DNA from: Massilia solisilvae
Lineage (GTDB): Bacteria > Pseudomonadota > Gammaproteobacteria > Burkholderiales > Burkholderiaceae_D
NCBI RefSeq assembly: GCF_024753215.1
Contig: NZ_JANUGV010000002.1
Coordinates: 930,001-994,000 of the forward strand
Length of the DNA stretch: 64,000 bases
Reading direction: 5' to 3'
Below are positions 50,401 to 57,792 of the stretch, one piece after another. Under the pieces are notes generated by a model. The model was not told the DNA's origin. It worked only from the letters and a program-made list of their open reading frames with translations, and made no database searches. The position numbers and the translations under genes were made by a program. The first letter of the stretch is position 1. Each line of letters begins with the position of its first letter.

Positions 50401-50468
50401 AATTCGAGGAAGCGCGGCAGTTGCTGACGCAGCATGGCGTGAAATTCACCGCGCCGCACGACGCCTAG
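47412..50468 (+). CDS. BarA-type hybrid sensor kinase with receiver and HPt domains
   Basis: The 1,018-residue inner-membrane kinase has helix 1 (FRLGAGIVLAVVLSTGVYTT), a periplasmic part (about 55-160), helix 2 (VTANLLLTLAIVVCVFLVGR), HAMP, PAS (about 290-410), DHp with H436 (ANMSHEIRTPMSAI), ATPase with N and G boxes (NLVNNAVKFTPSG, GGTGLGLSISQQL), receiver with D731 (LVLMDLEMPQLDG) and a C-terminal HPt with H874 (RRAHTLRGVAGN). The whole phosphorelay except the final regulator is in one chain. It begins inside the end of the second binding-protein gene, so binding protein and kinase are made together. The target regulator is not in the window. Confidence 0.93.
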   Translation: MAMKRGLTRLLFAKLLDSWNQNIVFRLGAGIVLAVVLSTGVYTTYVMHTLSAEANARLQDRVERQAQVLSQALAQPLFDINSAAVSSVVGALGATPEVMWLRVLSPEGDVLASMTGVPRDPSSAIRVARTITFNDGTRTYQVGSIELAFSRQPIDQDLRRQTVRTVTANLLLTLAIVVCVFLVGRRMTQPFVDIQVALDKLARGETDIALSGIGRRDQIGRLSSAVRSFRDTLNRLRRAEQVTTGLLREKSVIEQQLRELNEDLEMRIAARTAELTDSIRIARDTQEKLQAIVETALDAVVRMDGNGRIVGWNTQAEKTFGFTREEALGRSLDECIIPERYREAHRAGVRRYREGKGGGVLDTRIEIYALRRDGTEFPIELAITRVQLADKEEYEFCSFIRDISERREREQSLLAANVRAEAANVAKSEFLANMSHEIRTPMSAIIGMAYLALRTDLNPKQHDYVSKIHRAALSLLGIINDILDFSKIEAGKLDVEEIPFTLDEVLSNVASVTGQKAAEKQLGYLVNVPRSVPRELVGDPLRLGQVLINLVNNAVKFTPSGEIELSCTPMPTAVSGRVRLRFAVRDTGIGMSAQQQSKLFRAFSQANGSTTREYGGTGLGLSISQQLVGLMGGRIAVESSPGRGSTFRFDLEFALSGRPERVAEAPAAPAALPGVGQARVLLVEDNLVNQQIAAELMTAQGIVVDIAATGQQALDRLALAGPDGYNLVLMDLEMPQLDGHAATIELRKDARFNKLPVIAMTAHALAEIRERCLREGMQDYITKPVEPEKLYHTLARWLGHALPQPQAALPTPGPAPLPGLVGLDTAFGLRNVAGNEPLYLQLLERFCATQGTAGADIRADFEAGRPDLAGRRAHTLRGVAGNIGARELQTLAQAVEEGMALETADKSILARGVAALESAVADLVRNIERYFDSEAKSAAPVPEALEGAAHALAHLARLLEEFSGDATDYFDSVRTCLARVLDAATMTSLEAYLSGYEFEEARQLLTQHGVKFTAPHDA

Positions 50469-50551
50469 CGGCCGGCGACACGCGCGCATCTGTTGATGCA
50501 GCTCGTGTCCCGTCGCTGACGCGCCTACCGGAACATGGGCAAATCGTATAT

Positions 50552-50573
50552 ATTGTTTAAATCGTTAAACAAT
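50552..50573 (+). promoter_or_regulatory. Perfect hairpin directly before the ribosome-binding site of the H1-like gene
   Basis: Nine-base arms ATTGTTTAA (50552-50560) and TTAAACAAT (50565-50573) with a four-base loop end one base before the GGAG of the next gene (50574-50577). It is a candidate for an mRNA thermometer or operator; both readings fit the sequence. Confidence 0.7.
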
Positions 50574-50583
50574 GGAGTAATCG

Positions 50584-51438
50584 ATGGCCCAGAAAGCACC
50601 CGCCAAAGCCGCGGCTAAGAAAAACGCGGCAAAAGTTGCGTCGGCGGAAGAGGCGCTTGCAACCGCGCCGGCCAAACGCGCAAGCAAGGCAGCACCCGCC
50701 GCAGGCGCAAAACGCGCCGCAGGCAGCACCACCAGCACAGTCAACAGCACGGCCGGCGCCAAGAAAGGCGCCGCCGCCAAGCCGGCAAAGCGAGCAGCCC
50801 AGGTGTCGGGCAAGTCCGCCATCAAGGCTGCCGCGGCAAAGCCGGCAGCCAAATCCGGCGCGGTAAAACCGGCAGCCAAGGCCGGCGCCGTCAAACCGGC
50901 TGCCAAGGCAGGCGTGGCCAAGCCGGCCGTCAAGTCCGGCGCAGCCACACCGGCCGTTAAGCCTGGCGCCGCAAAACGGGTCGCCAAGCCTGCGGTGGCG
51001 GCCAAGCTGGCGAAACCCGCCGCGAAACCCGCGGCAAAACCGGCAGCAAAATCGTCGTCGAAACCGGCAGCCAAACAGCCGGCAGCGGGCGCGATCAAGC
51101 CCGCCGCAAAAGGCGCGCGCGCGCCGGGCCGGGCGTCCGCCGCCAAGTCCGCCGGCGTTGCCGCCGCGCGTCCGCTGGTGCGCCGGACAGCCGGCGACGG
51201 CGAAGCGGGCGCCAAAGAAAAGCAGCGCCTGGTACGCGACAGCTTCACCATGCCCGAGCGTGAATACGCGGTGCTCGCCCAGGTCAAGCAGGCGTGCCTG
51301 AAGGCCGGCTTCGAAATCAAGAAGAGTGAGCTGCTGCGGATCGGCGTTGCCCTCATCAGCCAGATCGACCTGGCGACGCTGCAAAGCGTGCTCTCGAGCC
51401 TGCCGCAACTCAAGACCGGGCGCCCGCGCAACCAGTGA
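50584..51438 (+). CDS. Histone H1-like Lys/Ala/Pro-rich protein with C-terminal conserved domain
   Basis: The 284-residue protein has a long disordered, very basic N-terminal tail (about 1-205) with repeated KPAAK and KPA(A/V)K units, like AlgP and bacterial H1-like proteins. The last ~80 residues are of normal composition (EKQRLVRDSFTMPEREYAVL, then LKAGFEIKKSELLRIGVALI) and look folded. The whole chain is likely to bind DNA and shape the nucleoid; the tail alone is known to do this in H1-like proteins. Repeated codons make this region prone to length variation between strains. It follows a hairpin and is a single-gene unit. Confidence 0.87.
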   Translation: MAQKAPAKAAAKKNAAKVASAEEALATAPAKRASKAAPAAGAKRAAGSTTSTVNSTAGAKKGAAAKPAKRAAQVSGKSAIKAAAAKPAAKSGAVKPAAKAGAVKPAAKAGVAKPAVKSGAATPAVKPGAAKRVAKPAVAAKLAKPAAKPAAKPAAKSSSKPAAKQPAAGAIKPAAKGARAPGRASAAKSAGVAAARPLVRRTAGDGEAGAKEKQRLVRDSFTMPEREYAVLAQVKQACLKAGFEIKKSELLRIGVALISQIDLATLQSVLSSLPQLKTGRPRNQ

Positions 51439-51464
51439 GCTGCATCGGTCGCGCAACCGGTACG

Positions 51465-51521
51465 GTGGGCGGGTTTCCCGTCCACGCGTCCAGATAACGC
51501 CTGATTGGGCTGAACGCGTGG
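51465..51521 (+). other. Two competing hairpins after the H1-like gene
   Basis: GTGGGCGGG (51465-51473) pairs with CCCGTCCAC (51477-51485, one G-T pair). Alternatively CCACGCGT (51482-51489) pairs with ACGCGTGG (51514-51521). The shared CCAC at 51482-51485 makes the two stems mutually exclusive, as in attenuators. No T run follows, so a true terminator is not shown. Confidence 0.4.
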
Positions 51522-51559
51522 GCAGGAGAACCTCGGGGCGCGGCAGCTTGTTGCGTCAA

Positions 51560-51847
51560 TCAATGCATCGACGCGTTGGTCAGCTCCTTCAGCTCGCGAA
51601 TCGGGATGTTCGACTTCTCGTGCATGCGCAGCAGGATCGTCGCGCCCACGTTCAGCTTGCGGTGGCGGATCTTGCTGATGATCGGCGGTTGCACTTCCAG
51701 CACGCGGCACAGTTCCGCGTCGTTCTTCAGGTTCATGCGCTCGATCAGCGTGTCGAGCAGCTTGTTTGGCACAAAGCTCGACGGCTCCAGTGCCCGCGCA
51801 CGTTGCATGGCCTCGAGCATTTCCTGTTTTCTTTGCCGTACGCTCAT
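51560..51847 (-). CDS. Small helix-turn-helix DNA-binding protein
   Basis: The 95-residue protein has a helical N-terminus (RQRKQEMLEAMQRARALEPS) and a HTH-like centre (LIERMNLKNDAELCRVLEVQ, then PPIISKIRHRKLNVGATIL). It looks like a Cro/CI-type fold with the pattern 'helix, turn, recognition helix SKIRHRKL'. It has no ligand domain. GGAGAAG sits five bases before ATG 51847. It may control itself or the neighbouring ABC gene. Confidence 0.75.
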   Translation of the reverse strand: MSVRQRKQEMLEAMQRARALEPSSFVPNKLLDTLIERMNLKNDAELCRVLEVQPPIISKIRHRKLNVGATILLRMHEKSNIPIRELKELTNASMH

Positions 51848-51951
51848 GTACTTCTCCATCGTCTGTTGAACTTTGGTTAAGGACAGATCGTCAGTTCTGG
51901 AATGCCGGGCTGGCTCGGTGTTGTTTTATTGTTATCTTATGTGGTGATAGT

Positions 51952-52020
51952 ACTACGAGAACGCCGATCTCGACGCACTGTTCGTGAACAGTTCGGCAGC
52001 CGAGCTGGCTAACTCGTAGT
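51952..52020. repeat. 69-base imperfect palindrome at the 3' end of the ABC ATPase gene
   Basis: Outer arms ACTACGAG (51952-51959) and CTCGTAGT (52013-52020), a middle pair GCC..CTCG / CGAG..GGC and a perfect core ACTGTTCGTGAACAGT (51977-51992) nest into one structure. It overlaps the last codons of the ATPase gene and lies upstream of the HTH gene, so it may be an operator, a terminator without T run, or a recombination site. Confidence 0.55.
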
Positions 52021-52659
52021 TTCTTTCAGCCCGGAACGGGTGAGCACGAGAATGCGGTCGGCCATGGCTGCCGCCGCGTGGGAGTGGGTGACCATGATCG
52101 CCCCGGCGCCGCTGGCGCGGGTCTCGGCGCGTAGCAGCTGCAGGATGCCGTCGGCGGTCTCGGGGTCGAGGTTGCCGGTTGGTTCATCGGCCAGCAGCAG
52201 GGCGGGGCGGTGCACCAGCGCACGGGCGATCGCCACCCGCTGCAGTTCGCCGCCGGACAACTGGCGCGGGAAATCGTTGTCGCGCCCGCCGAGCCCGACC
52301 GCCGCCAGCATGCTGGACGCGCGCGCGGGCGGTTCTCCGTTGAGCAGCAGCGGCAGGGCAACGTTCTGCAGCAGCGTCAGGTGCGGCAGCACGTGGAATG
52401 CCTGGAAGATGAAGCCCATGCGCGAACGGCGCAGCCGGGTTGCCGCGTCATCGTCCAGCGCCGACATCGGCTGGCCGTCCACCAGCACCTGACCACTGTC
52501 CGGCGCATCCAGTCCCGCGATAATATTGAGCAGGGTTGATTTGCCCACGCCCGATTCGCCCATGATGGCGACGAATTCGCCGGCCTCGAAGCGGTGCGAC
52601 AGACCCGACAGTACCTGCCTGCCGCCGTAGGATTTGCCCAGGTTGACCAGTTCGAGCAT
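52009..52659 (-). CDS. Orphan ABC transporter ATPase (LolD/MacB type)
   Basis: The 216-residue ATPase has Walker A (GESGVGKSTLLN), the Q-loop (GFIFQAFHVLPHL), the ABC signature LSGGELQRVAIARALVHRP and Walker B (LLLADEPTGNLDPET) followed by an H-loop (MVTHSHAAA). The SRMGFIFQAFHVLPHLTLLQNV stretch is the mark of the LolD/MacB/YbbA group, which power lipoprotein or peptide extrusion with FtsX-type permeases. No permease gene is nearby, so the partner is elsewhere or the gene is a remnant of a larger locus. Confidence 0.92.
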   Translation of the reverse strand: MLELVNLGKSYGGRQVLSGLSHRFEAGEFVAIMGESGVGKSTLLNIIAGLDAPDSGQVLVDGQPMSALDDDAATRLRRSRMGFIFQAFHVLPHLTLLQNVALPLLLNGEPPARASSMLAAVGLGGRDNDFPRQLSGGELQRVAIARALVHRPALLLADEPTGNLDPETADGILQLLRAETRASGAGAIMVTHSHAAAAMADRILVLTRSGLKETTS

Positions 52660-52877
52660 CGTCAGCGTCCGCGCGGTCCGGTGGCAAAAAAACCGGGACG
52701 GGCGGCGGGCGGGCAGCAGCGAAAAGCGGGCATCGGGCGGTTACTCTCCTGGCCAGGTTGGTCCGGCGTCGCGCACGGTTGGCGTCAAGGCGGCGCGCGA
52801 ATGCAAGGGATTCCGCTATGATGGCCAACACAGCAACATTCCCTAGCCATTCCGCATCGTGCGGCATGGCGGCACGA

Positions 52878-53852
52878 ATGATAAACCTTATGCTGACGTC
52901 ATGCACGACCGAAACGCGACAAGCCAGCCCCAGCGCCCATGATCCGGCCGAGCTTTCCGCTGGGCTCCTCGCGCGCGAGGCATCGATTTCCCCCAAGTTC
53001 CTGTACGACGCCCTCGGTTCCCGGCTGTTCGAGGCGATCTGCGAGCTGCCCGAGTACTACCCGACGCGCACCGAGGCCGCGATCTTCGAGCGTCACGGCG
53101 CCGACATCGCGCGTGCCGCAGGCGCCGGCGTCACGCTGATCGACCTGGGCGCGGGCAATTGCGCCAAGGCGGCCGCACTGTTTCCGCTACTGCGGCCGCG
53201 CCAGTATGTGGCGGTGGACATTTCCACTGAGTTCGTCAGCGATGCGCTCGATCGCCTGCGCCTGCGTCATCCGGGCCTGGACATGCAGGCTTGCGGGCTC
53301 GATTTTTCGCAGCGCTTCGACCTGCCGCCCGGCGTGCGTGACGAACGCCGGCTGTTCTTCTACCCCGGCTCGTCGATCGGCAACTTCAGCCCGGACGAGG
53401 CGGTTGCCTTCCTGCGCCGCCTGCGCGGGCAGTGCGGCGACGACGGCGGCCTGCTCATCGGCATCGACCTGGACAAGGACAAGGCGGTGCTGGATGCCGC
53501 GTACGACGACGAGCTGGGCGTGACCGCCGCGTTCAACCGCAACGTGCTGCGCCACGCCAACCGCCTGGCGGGCGCCGACTTCGACATCCGGCGCTGGCGC
53601 CACCACGGTTTCTTCAATCCCGACGAAGGCCGGGTCGAGATGCACCTGGAGGCTGAGCGCGACCAGATCGTGCGCTGGCGCGGCGGCGCGCGCGAGTTCG
53701 TCCGCGGCGAGCGCATCCACACCGAGAACAGCTACAAATACCGCCCGGCCGACGCCATCGACCTGCTCGAACGCGGCGGCTTCGAGGCGGCGCGCATCTG
53801 GACCGACCTGCGGCGCTGGTTCGCCGTGATCCACGCGCAGGCGATGCACTGA
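52878..53852 (+). CDS. egtD: L-histidine N-alpha-methyltransferase
   Basis: EgtD trimethylates histidine to hercynine, the first step of ergothioneine synthesis. The protein of about 324 residues has KFLYDALGSRLFEAICELPE near residue 40, the SAM site LIDLGAGNCAKAAAL, the FYPGSSIGNFSPDEA stretch and the C-terminal FRGERIHTENSYKYRP-like segment (RIHTENSYKY). Start is uncertain: ATG 52878 or 52890 give the usual length; ATG 52821 has a better AAGGGA upstream. egtB follows after one base, so the two form an operon. Confidence 0.93.
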   Translation: MINLMLTSCTTETRQASPSAHDPAELSAGLLAREASISPKFLYDALGSRLFEAICELPEYYPTRTEAAIFERHGADIARAAGAGVTLIDLGAGNCAKAAALFPLLRPRQYVAVDISTEFVSDALDRLRLRHPGLDMQACGLDFSQRFDLPPGVRDERRLFFYPGSSIGNFSPDEAVAFLRRLRGQCGDDGGLLIGIDLDKDKAVLDAAYDDELGVTAAFNRNVLRHANRLAGADFDIRRWRHHGFFNPDEGRVEMHLEAERDQIVRWRGGAREFVRGERIHTENSYKYRPADAIDLLERGGFEAARIWTDLRRWFAVIHAQAMH

Positions 53853-53853
53853 C

Positions 53854-55065
53854 ATGGACAACGAACTGCTGCGTCACTATGAGTCGGTGCGCCAGCGCTC
53901 GCTGCGGCTGGCCGAGCCGCTCAGTGCCGAAGACTGCTGCGCTCAGTCGATGCCCGACGCGAGCCCGGTCAAGTGGCACCTGGCGCACACCACCTGGTTC
54001 TTCGAAACCTTTGTGCTCGAGCCGCACGAGCCCGGCTTTGCACCGTTCGACCCGTCGTTCCGTTACCTGTTCAACTCGTACTACAACGGCATCGGAGCAC
54101 GCCACCCCCGGCCGCAGCGCGGGCTGCTGACACGGCCGCCGCTGGCGCAGGTGCTGGCCTGGCGCGGCCAGGTGGACGAGCGCATCGCAGCGCTGGCTGC
54201 AAGCACCGGCGATGCGCTGCACGATCTGCTCACGCTCGGGCTGCACCACGAACAGCAGCACCAGGAGCTGATGCTCACCGACGTCAAGCACCTGCTGGCG
54301 CAACATCCCGCGGCGCCGGCCTACCTTGGCAGAGGCCTGCCGGCGGCGCCGCCGTCCGCCCCTCTCGGCTGGCAGCGCTTTGACGGCGGCCTGGTCGAGG
54401 TTGGCTACGAGGGCATCGGCTTTTGCTTCGATAACGAACTGCCGCGCCACCGCGCCTGGGTCGAGCCCTTCGAGCTTGCCACCCGGCTGGTCTCCAATGC
54501 CGAGTATGCGCGCTTCGTGGAGCAGGGCGGCTACCGCGATCCGGCGCTGTGGCTGTCCGACGGCTGGGACCGCGTGGCGGCCGGCGAACTGGCGCACCCG
54601 CTCTACTGGCAGCGCGACGGCAACGGCGGCTGGCGCGAATTCACGCTACAAGGGCTGGCTCCGCTCGACCCGCACCGCCCGGTCACGCACCTGTCGCTGT
54701 ACGAGGCCGACGCCTACGCGCGCTGGTGCGGCGCGCGCCTGCCGACCGAGGCCGAGTGGGAACTTGCGGCGCGCGGCCAGGCCGTCGAAGAGGGCTCCTT
54801 GCATCCGTCGTCGGCGCCGCGCTTCGGGCTGTCCCAGCTGTTTGGCGCCTGCTGGCAATGGACCAGCAGCAGCTATGCGCCCTATCCGGGCTACCGGCCG
54901 CGGGACGGCGCGCTGGGCGAATACAACGGCAAGTTCATGGTCAACCAGTATGTGCTGCGCGGCTCATCGTGCGCCACGCCGGCCGGCCATGCGCGCGCCA
55001 GCTACCGCAACTTTTTTCCCGCCGGTGCGCGCTGGCAGTTCACCGGCATCCGACTGGCCAGATGA
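53854..55065 (+). CDS. egtB: Ergothioneine biosynthesis sulfoxide synthase EgtB
   Basis: The 403-residue non-haem iron enzyme joins hercynine with a thiol (gamma-glutamylcysteine or cysteine, depending on type) and oxygen. The N-terminal DinB-like domain gives the iron ligands: H45 in WHLAHTTWFFE and H132 and H136 in HHEQQHQE. The C-terminal formylglycine-enzyme-like domain contains PVTHLSLYEADAYARWCGAR and LRGSSCATP. egtC and egtA are absent, so this looks like the proteobacterial form that may use cysteine directly; that is inference. It is coupled by ATGA overlap to the next gene. Confidence 0.94.
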   Translation: MDNELLRHYESVRQRSLRLAEPLSAEDCCAQSMPDASPVKWHLAHTTWFFETFVLEPHEPGFAPFDPSFRYLFNSYYNGIGARHPRPQRGLLTRPPLAQVLAWRGQVDERIAALAASTGDALHDLLTLGLHHEQQHQELMLTDVKHLLAQHPAAPAYLGRGLPAAPPSAPLGWQRFDGGLVEVGYEGIGFCFDNELPRHRAWVEPFELATRLVSNAEYARFVEQGGYRDPALWLSDGWDRVAAGELAHPLYWQRDGNGGWREFTLQGLAPLDPHRPVTHLSLYEADAYARWCGARLPTEAEWELAARGQAVEEGSLHPSSAPRFGLSQLFGACWQWTSSSYAPYPGYRPRDGALGEYNGKFMVNQYVLRGSSCATPAGHARASYRNFFPAGARWQFTGIRLAR

Positions 55066-55991
55066 ACCGCATGCGCGGGCGCAGGACGCGATTGCTGAAC
55101 CGGCGCGCCAACGCCTACATCCTGGCGCACCCGCTCGACTTCACGCTGCAGGTGCTCAAGTGCTTCAAGGCCAACCAGGGCCTGCTGCTGGCCGGCGCGG
55201 TCGCCTACTACGCACTGCTGTCGATCGTGCCGTTCCTGATGCTGGTGGTGGTGGTGCTGTCGCACTTCATCGAACAAGGTGAGCTGCTCGAAACGCTGCG
55301 CCGCTACCTCGAACTGGTGGTGCCGAGCCAGTCGCGCCCCATCGTGGCCGAGGTCGCCCATTTCCTCGACAACCGCGACCTGATCACCTGGGTGCTGGGC
55401 GGCACCATGCTGTTCTTCAGCTCGCTGGCGTTCACGGTGCTGGAAAACGCGATGAGCGTGATCTTCGTGCACCGGGTCGCGATCCGGCGCCGTCACTTCC
55501 TGGTGTCGGCGGTGCTGCCGTACTGCTACGTGCTGGCGCTTGGCGCCGGCGTCATGATCGTCACCCTGGTGGCCGGCGCACTGCAGGTGATGGGGCAGGA
55601 AAGCGTGAGCCTGTTCGGGCACACCTGGTCGCTGCACGGCATTTCCGGCGCGCTGCTCTACCTGCTGGGCCTGGCCGGCGAAATCCTCGTGCTCACCTCG
55701 ATCTACCTGGTGATGCCGGTCGGCCGGCTGGTGCCGTCGCACGCGCTGGTCGGCGGTGTGACGGCGGCGCTGCTGTGGGAGATCGCGCGCCACGTGCTGG
55801 TCTGGTACTTCACCACACTGTCGCAGGTGAACCTGGTGTACGGCTCGATGGCCACCGCGATCGTGGTCATGTTCAGCCTGGAGATCGGCGCCACGCTGCT
55901 GCTGTTCGGCGCCCAGGTGATCGCCGAGTACGAACGGGTCGGCCGCGCCTACGCCGACCGCAACCCGCGCCCGCTCACCACCCGGCCCTGA
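55062..55991 (+). CDS. YihY/RbfA-neighbour family membrane protein (BrkB-like)
   Basis: The 309-residue inner-membrane protein has six helices and the family stretch GAVAYYALLSIVPFLMLVVV near residue 50, and the C-terminal VNLVYGSMATAIVVMFSLEI. The family was once called ribonuclease BN or virulence factor BrkB; its real function is unknown. It starts inside the stop codon of egtB (ATGA), which suggests coupled translation with the ergothioneine genes, an arrangement I cannot explain from known function. Confidence 0.92.
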   Translation: MNRMRGRRTRLLNRRANAYILAHPLDFTLQVLKCFKANQGLLLAGAVAYYALLSIVPFLMLVVVVLSHFIEQGELLETLRRYLELVVPSQSRPIVAEVAHFLDNRDLITWVLGGTMLFFSSLAFTVLENAMSVIFVHRVAIRRRHFLVSAVLPYCYVLALGAGVMIVTLVAGALQVMGQESVSLFGHTWSLHGISGALLYLLGLAGEILVLTSIYLVMPVGRLVPSHALVGGVTAALLWEIARHVLVWYFTTLSQVNLVYGSMATAIVVMFSLEIGATLLLFGAQVIAEYERVGRAYADRNPRPLTTRP

Positions 55992-56154
55992 GCGCGGCGC
56001 CAGGCGGGCCGTTCCATTCGCCCCGGATAAACACGTGGCGAGCCCGCCACAGCTCCCCAAGCCTTTGACTCTCGTCAAATTCCCGTCATTGCCAAATGGC
56101 AGAGTTGATTCTCTGGATCAATAGCTTCAGGCGAAGAACTATCGGAGGGGAATC

Positions 56155-56409
56155 ATGGCTGACCTTGAGCTTGGCAGCATCCTGTACGTGCTGGCCGCCC
56201 TGCTGGCTGCGGCGCTGGTGCTGGTTGCGGTGCGCCGCATGCGCCGCATGCAACGGCGGCGCCGCCGCACCGCGGTTCAGGACGCCGGCCTGAAGCTCGC
56301 CTTCGACGCCTGCGCGCCCGAAGGCGGCGATCCCTCGCTCGAACCGTTCCGGCTTGGCAGGCTGCGCGGCGAAACGCTGGATGGCCCTGACCTGACCCGG
56401 CACCAGTGA
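56155..56409 (+). CDS. Small single-span membrane protein, unknown function
   Basis: The 84-residue protein has a membrane helix at the start (SILYVLAALLAAALVLVAV) followed by a strongly basic patch (RRMRRMQRRRRRTAV), which fixes the N-terminus outside. The rest is a short acidic tail. GGAGGGG precedes the start. No family is recognised. Confidence 0.65.
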   Translation: MADLELGSILYVLAALLAAALVLVAVRRMRRMQRRRRRTAVQDAGLKLAFDACAPEGGDPSLEPFRLGRLRGETLDGPDLTRHQ

Positions 56410-56431
56410 TGCGCGAACCGCCGCCAAAACG

Positions 56432-57580
56432 TCAGAGCAGCACCGCGCGGCCGCGCCCGGCCGACTTGGCGGTGTAGAGGGCGTGGTCGGCGCGCTCGAT
56501 CACCTGGCCGATCGGTTCGCCGTCGCGCACGCGGGTCAGGCCCGCTGAAAAGCGCAGGCGCAGTTGCGGCACGCTGCTTGATACGGCGGTGTCGGCCAGC
56601 GCCGCGCGCAGCCGCTCGATGCCAACGGTCGGCTCGCCCGGCCCGTTCTCCGGCAGGATCAACAGGAATTCCTCGCCGCCCCAGCGCCCGATCGCGTCGG
56701 TCGTGCGCAGCACCGCTTGCGCCTGCTGGGCAAAGCCGCGCAGGGCCTCGTCGCCCACGCAATGACCGTAACTGTCGTTGATCGCCTTGAAGTGGTCCAG
56801 GTCGATGAGGCCAACGTAGAAGCGCTGTCCGCCGCGCGTGCGGCGCTGCGCGTGCTCGTTCAGCAAATCGAGCATGTGGCGGCGGTTGGGCAGCCCGGTC
56901 AGCTCGTCATGCGTGGCCAGCTCGCGGATCTGGGCCAGCGCATCCTCCAGCGCCAGGCGCTGCGACTTGAGCCTGGCGCGCAGGCTGACCAGGTGGTTCG
57001 ACAGCTGCGCGATGGCGGCCAGGACGGTGGCCGTCATCACGAAGTTGAAGCATTCGAGCAGCGGCGGGTAGTGGGCCGGATCGGTGCGGCTGCGCCACAG
57101 CATCACGGCGCCGATCGCGACCAGCGTGTAGATGCAGGCCGCGCGCACGGCGGCCGCGCGCATGGTGAACATCCCGAAGGTCATCACCAGCACCAGCAGG
57201 GGCAAGGTGGCCGTATGCACAGGCCCCAGCGCGGCGTAGCCGGCCGCCACCAGCGATTGTGCGGCGATGATCTGCGGGTAGGCCAGCGTGGGGTCGGCAA
57301 AGCGCTGGTTGACGCCGCTGCGGATGATGACGAAGAAGGTTGCCATCGTGGCCGCCGCCAGCACGGCCACAACGGCGACATCGCGCCCGGGGAACACGTC
57401 GAGCACGGCCCCGGCGATGCACAGGGCAATGCCGATTGCGGTGACCAGTGAGGCGAGCAGCAGCACCGTCAGGCAGCGGCGCTGGCGCGGGTCGCTGGTC
57501 AGCAGCAGGTCGGCCAGCCGCGAGTGCGGCGCGGGAGCGCTGACGGGAGTCGACGACAGGGCGGCCAGTTTGGTAGGCAT
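56432..57580 (-). CDS. Membrane diguanylate cyclase (GGDEF)
   Basis: The 382-residue protein has six membrane helices (about 40-195, from CLTVLLLASLVTAIGIALCI to FVMTATVLAAIAQLSNHLV), a coiled coil (RARLKSQRLALEDALAQIRE) and a GGDEF domain (about 225-380) with the active signature GGEEF (GRWGGEEFLLILP) and the substrate motif DLDHFKAINDSYGH. No RxxD inhibition site is obvious. It likely makes c-di-GMP on a membrane-derived signal. ATG 57580 is preferred over the TTG at 57595. Confidence 0.93.
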   Translation of the reverse strand: MPTKLAALSSTPVSAPAPHSRLADLLLTSDPRQRRCLTVLLLASLVTAIGIALCIAGAVLDVFPGRDVAVVAVLAAATMATFFVIIRSGVNQRFADPTLAYPQIIAAQSLVAAGYAALGPVHTATLPLLVLVMTFGMFTMRAAAVRAACIYTLVAIGAVMLWRSRTDPAHYPPLLECFNFVMTATVLAAIAQLSNHLVSLRARLKSQRLALEDALAQIRELATHDELTGLPNRRHMLDLLNEHAQRRTRGGQRFYVGLIDLDHFKAINDSYGHCVGDEALRGFAQQAQAVLRTTDAIGRWGGEEFLLILPENGPGEPTVGIERLRAALADTAVSSSVPQLRLRFSAGLTRVRDGEPIGQVIERADHALYTAKSAGRGRAVLL

Positions 57581-57792
57581 CGGCTGTTCTCGCAAGGGCG
57601 CCGCGCGGCGGCGAAATGCAAAGGATTATACAGCCGACAACTTTCTGGAGTTATCTTTTATTAAAGCTAGTTGCAGAAAAAACACTTGCTGGTACCGGTC
57701 GGGCCAATGACGTGCCTGCTTTCAGCCAGCGCCTTGGGTATCATGTGGCGCGGGCTGCGCGGGCGGCCTTTTCAGATGGGAAGGACGAACAG

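Noticed and set aside
47376..50489. A 1,037-codon open frame opposite the hybrid kinase with HPt
   Set aside because: Shadow frame of the kinase gene; composition of the translated product (RHRQ-rich) is not that of a real protein.
51977..51992. LexA-type SOS box at the core of the palindrome
   Set aside because: The half-sites CTGT and ACAG are separated by six bases and not the eight required for a LexA box.
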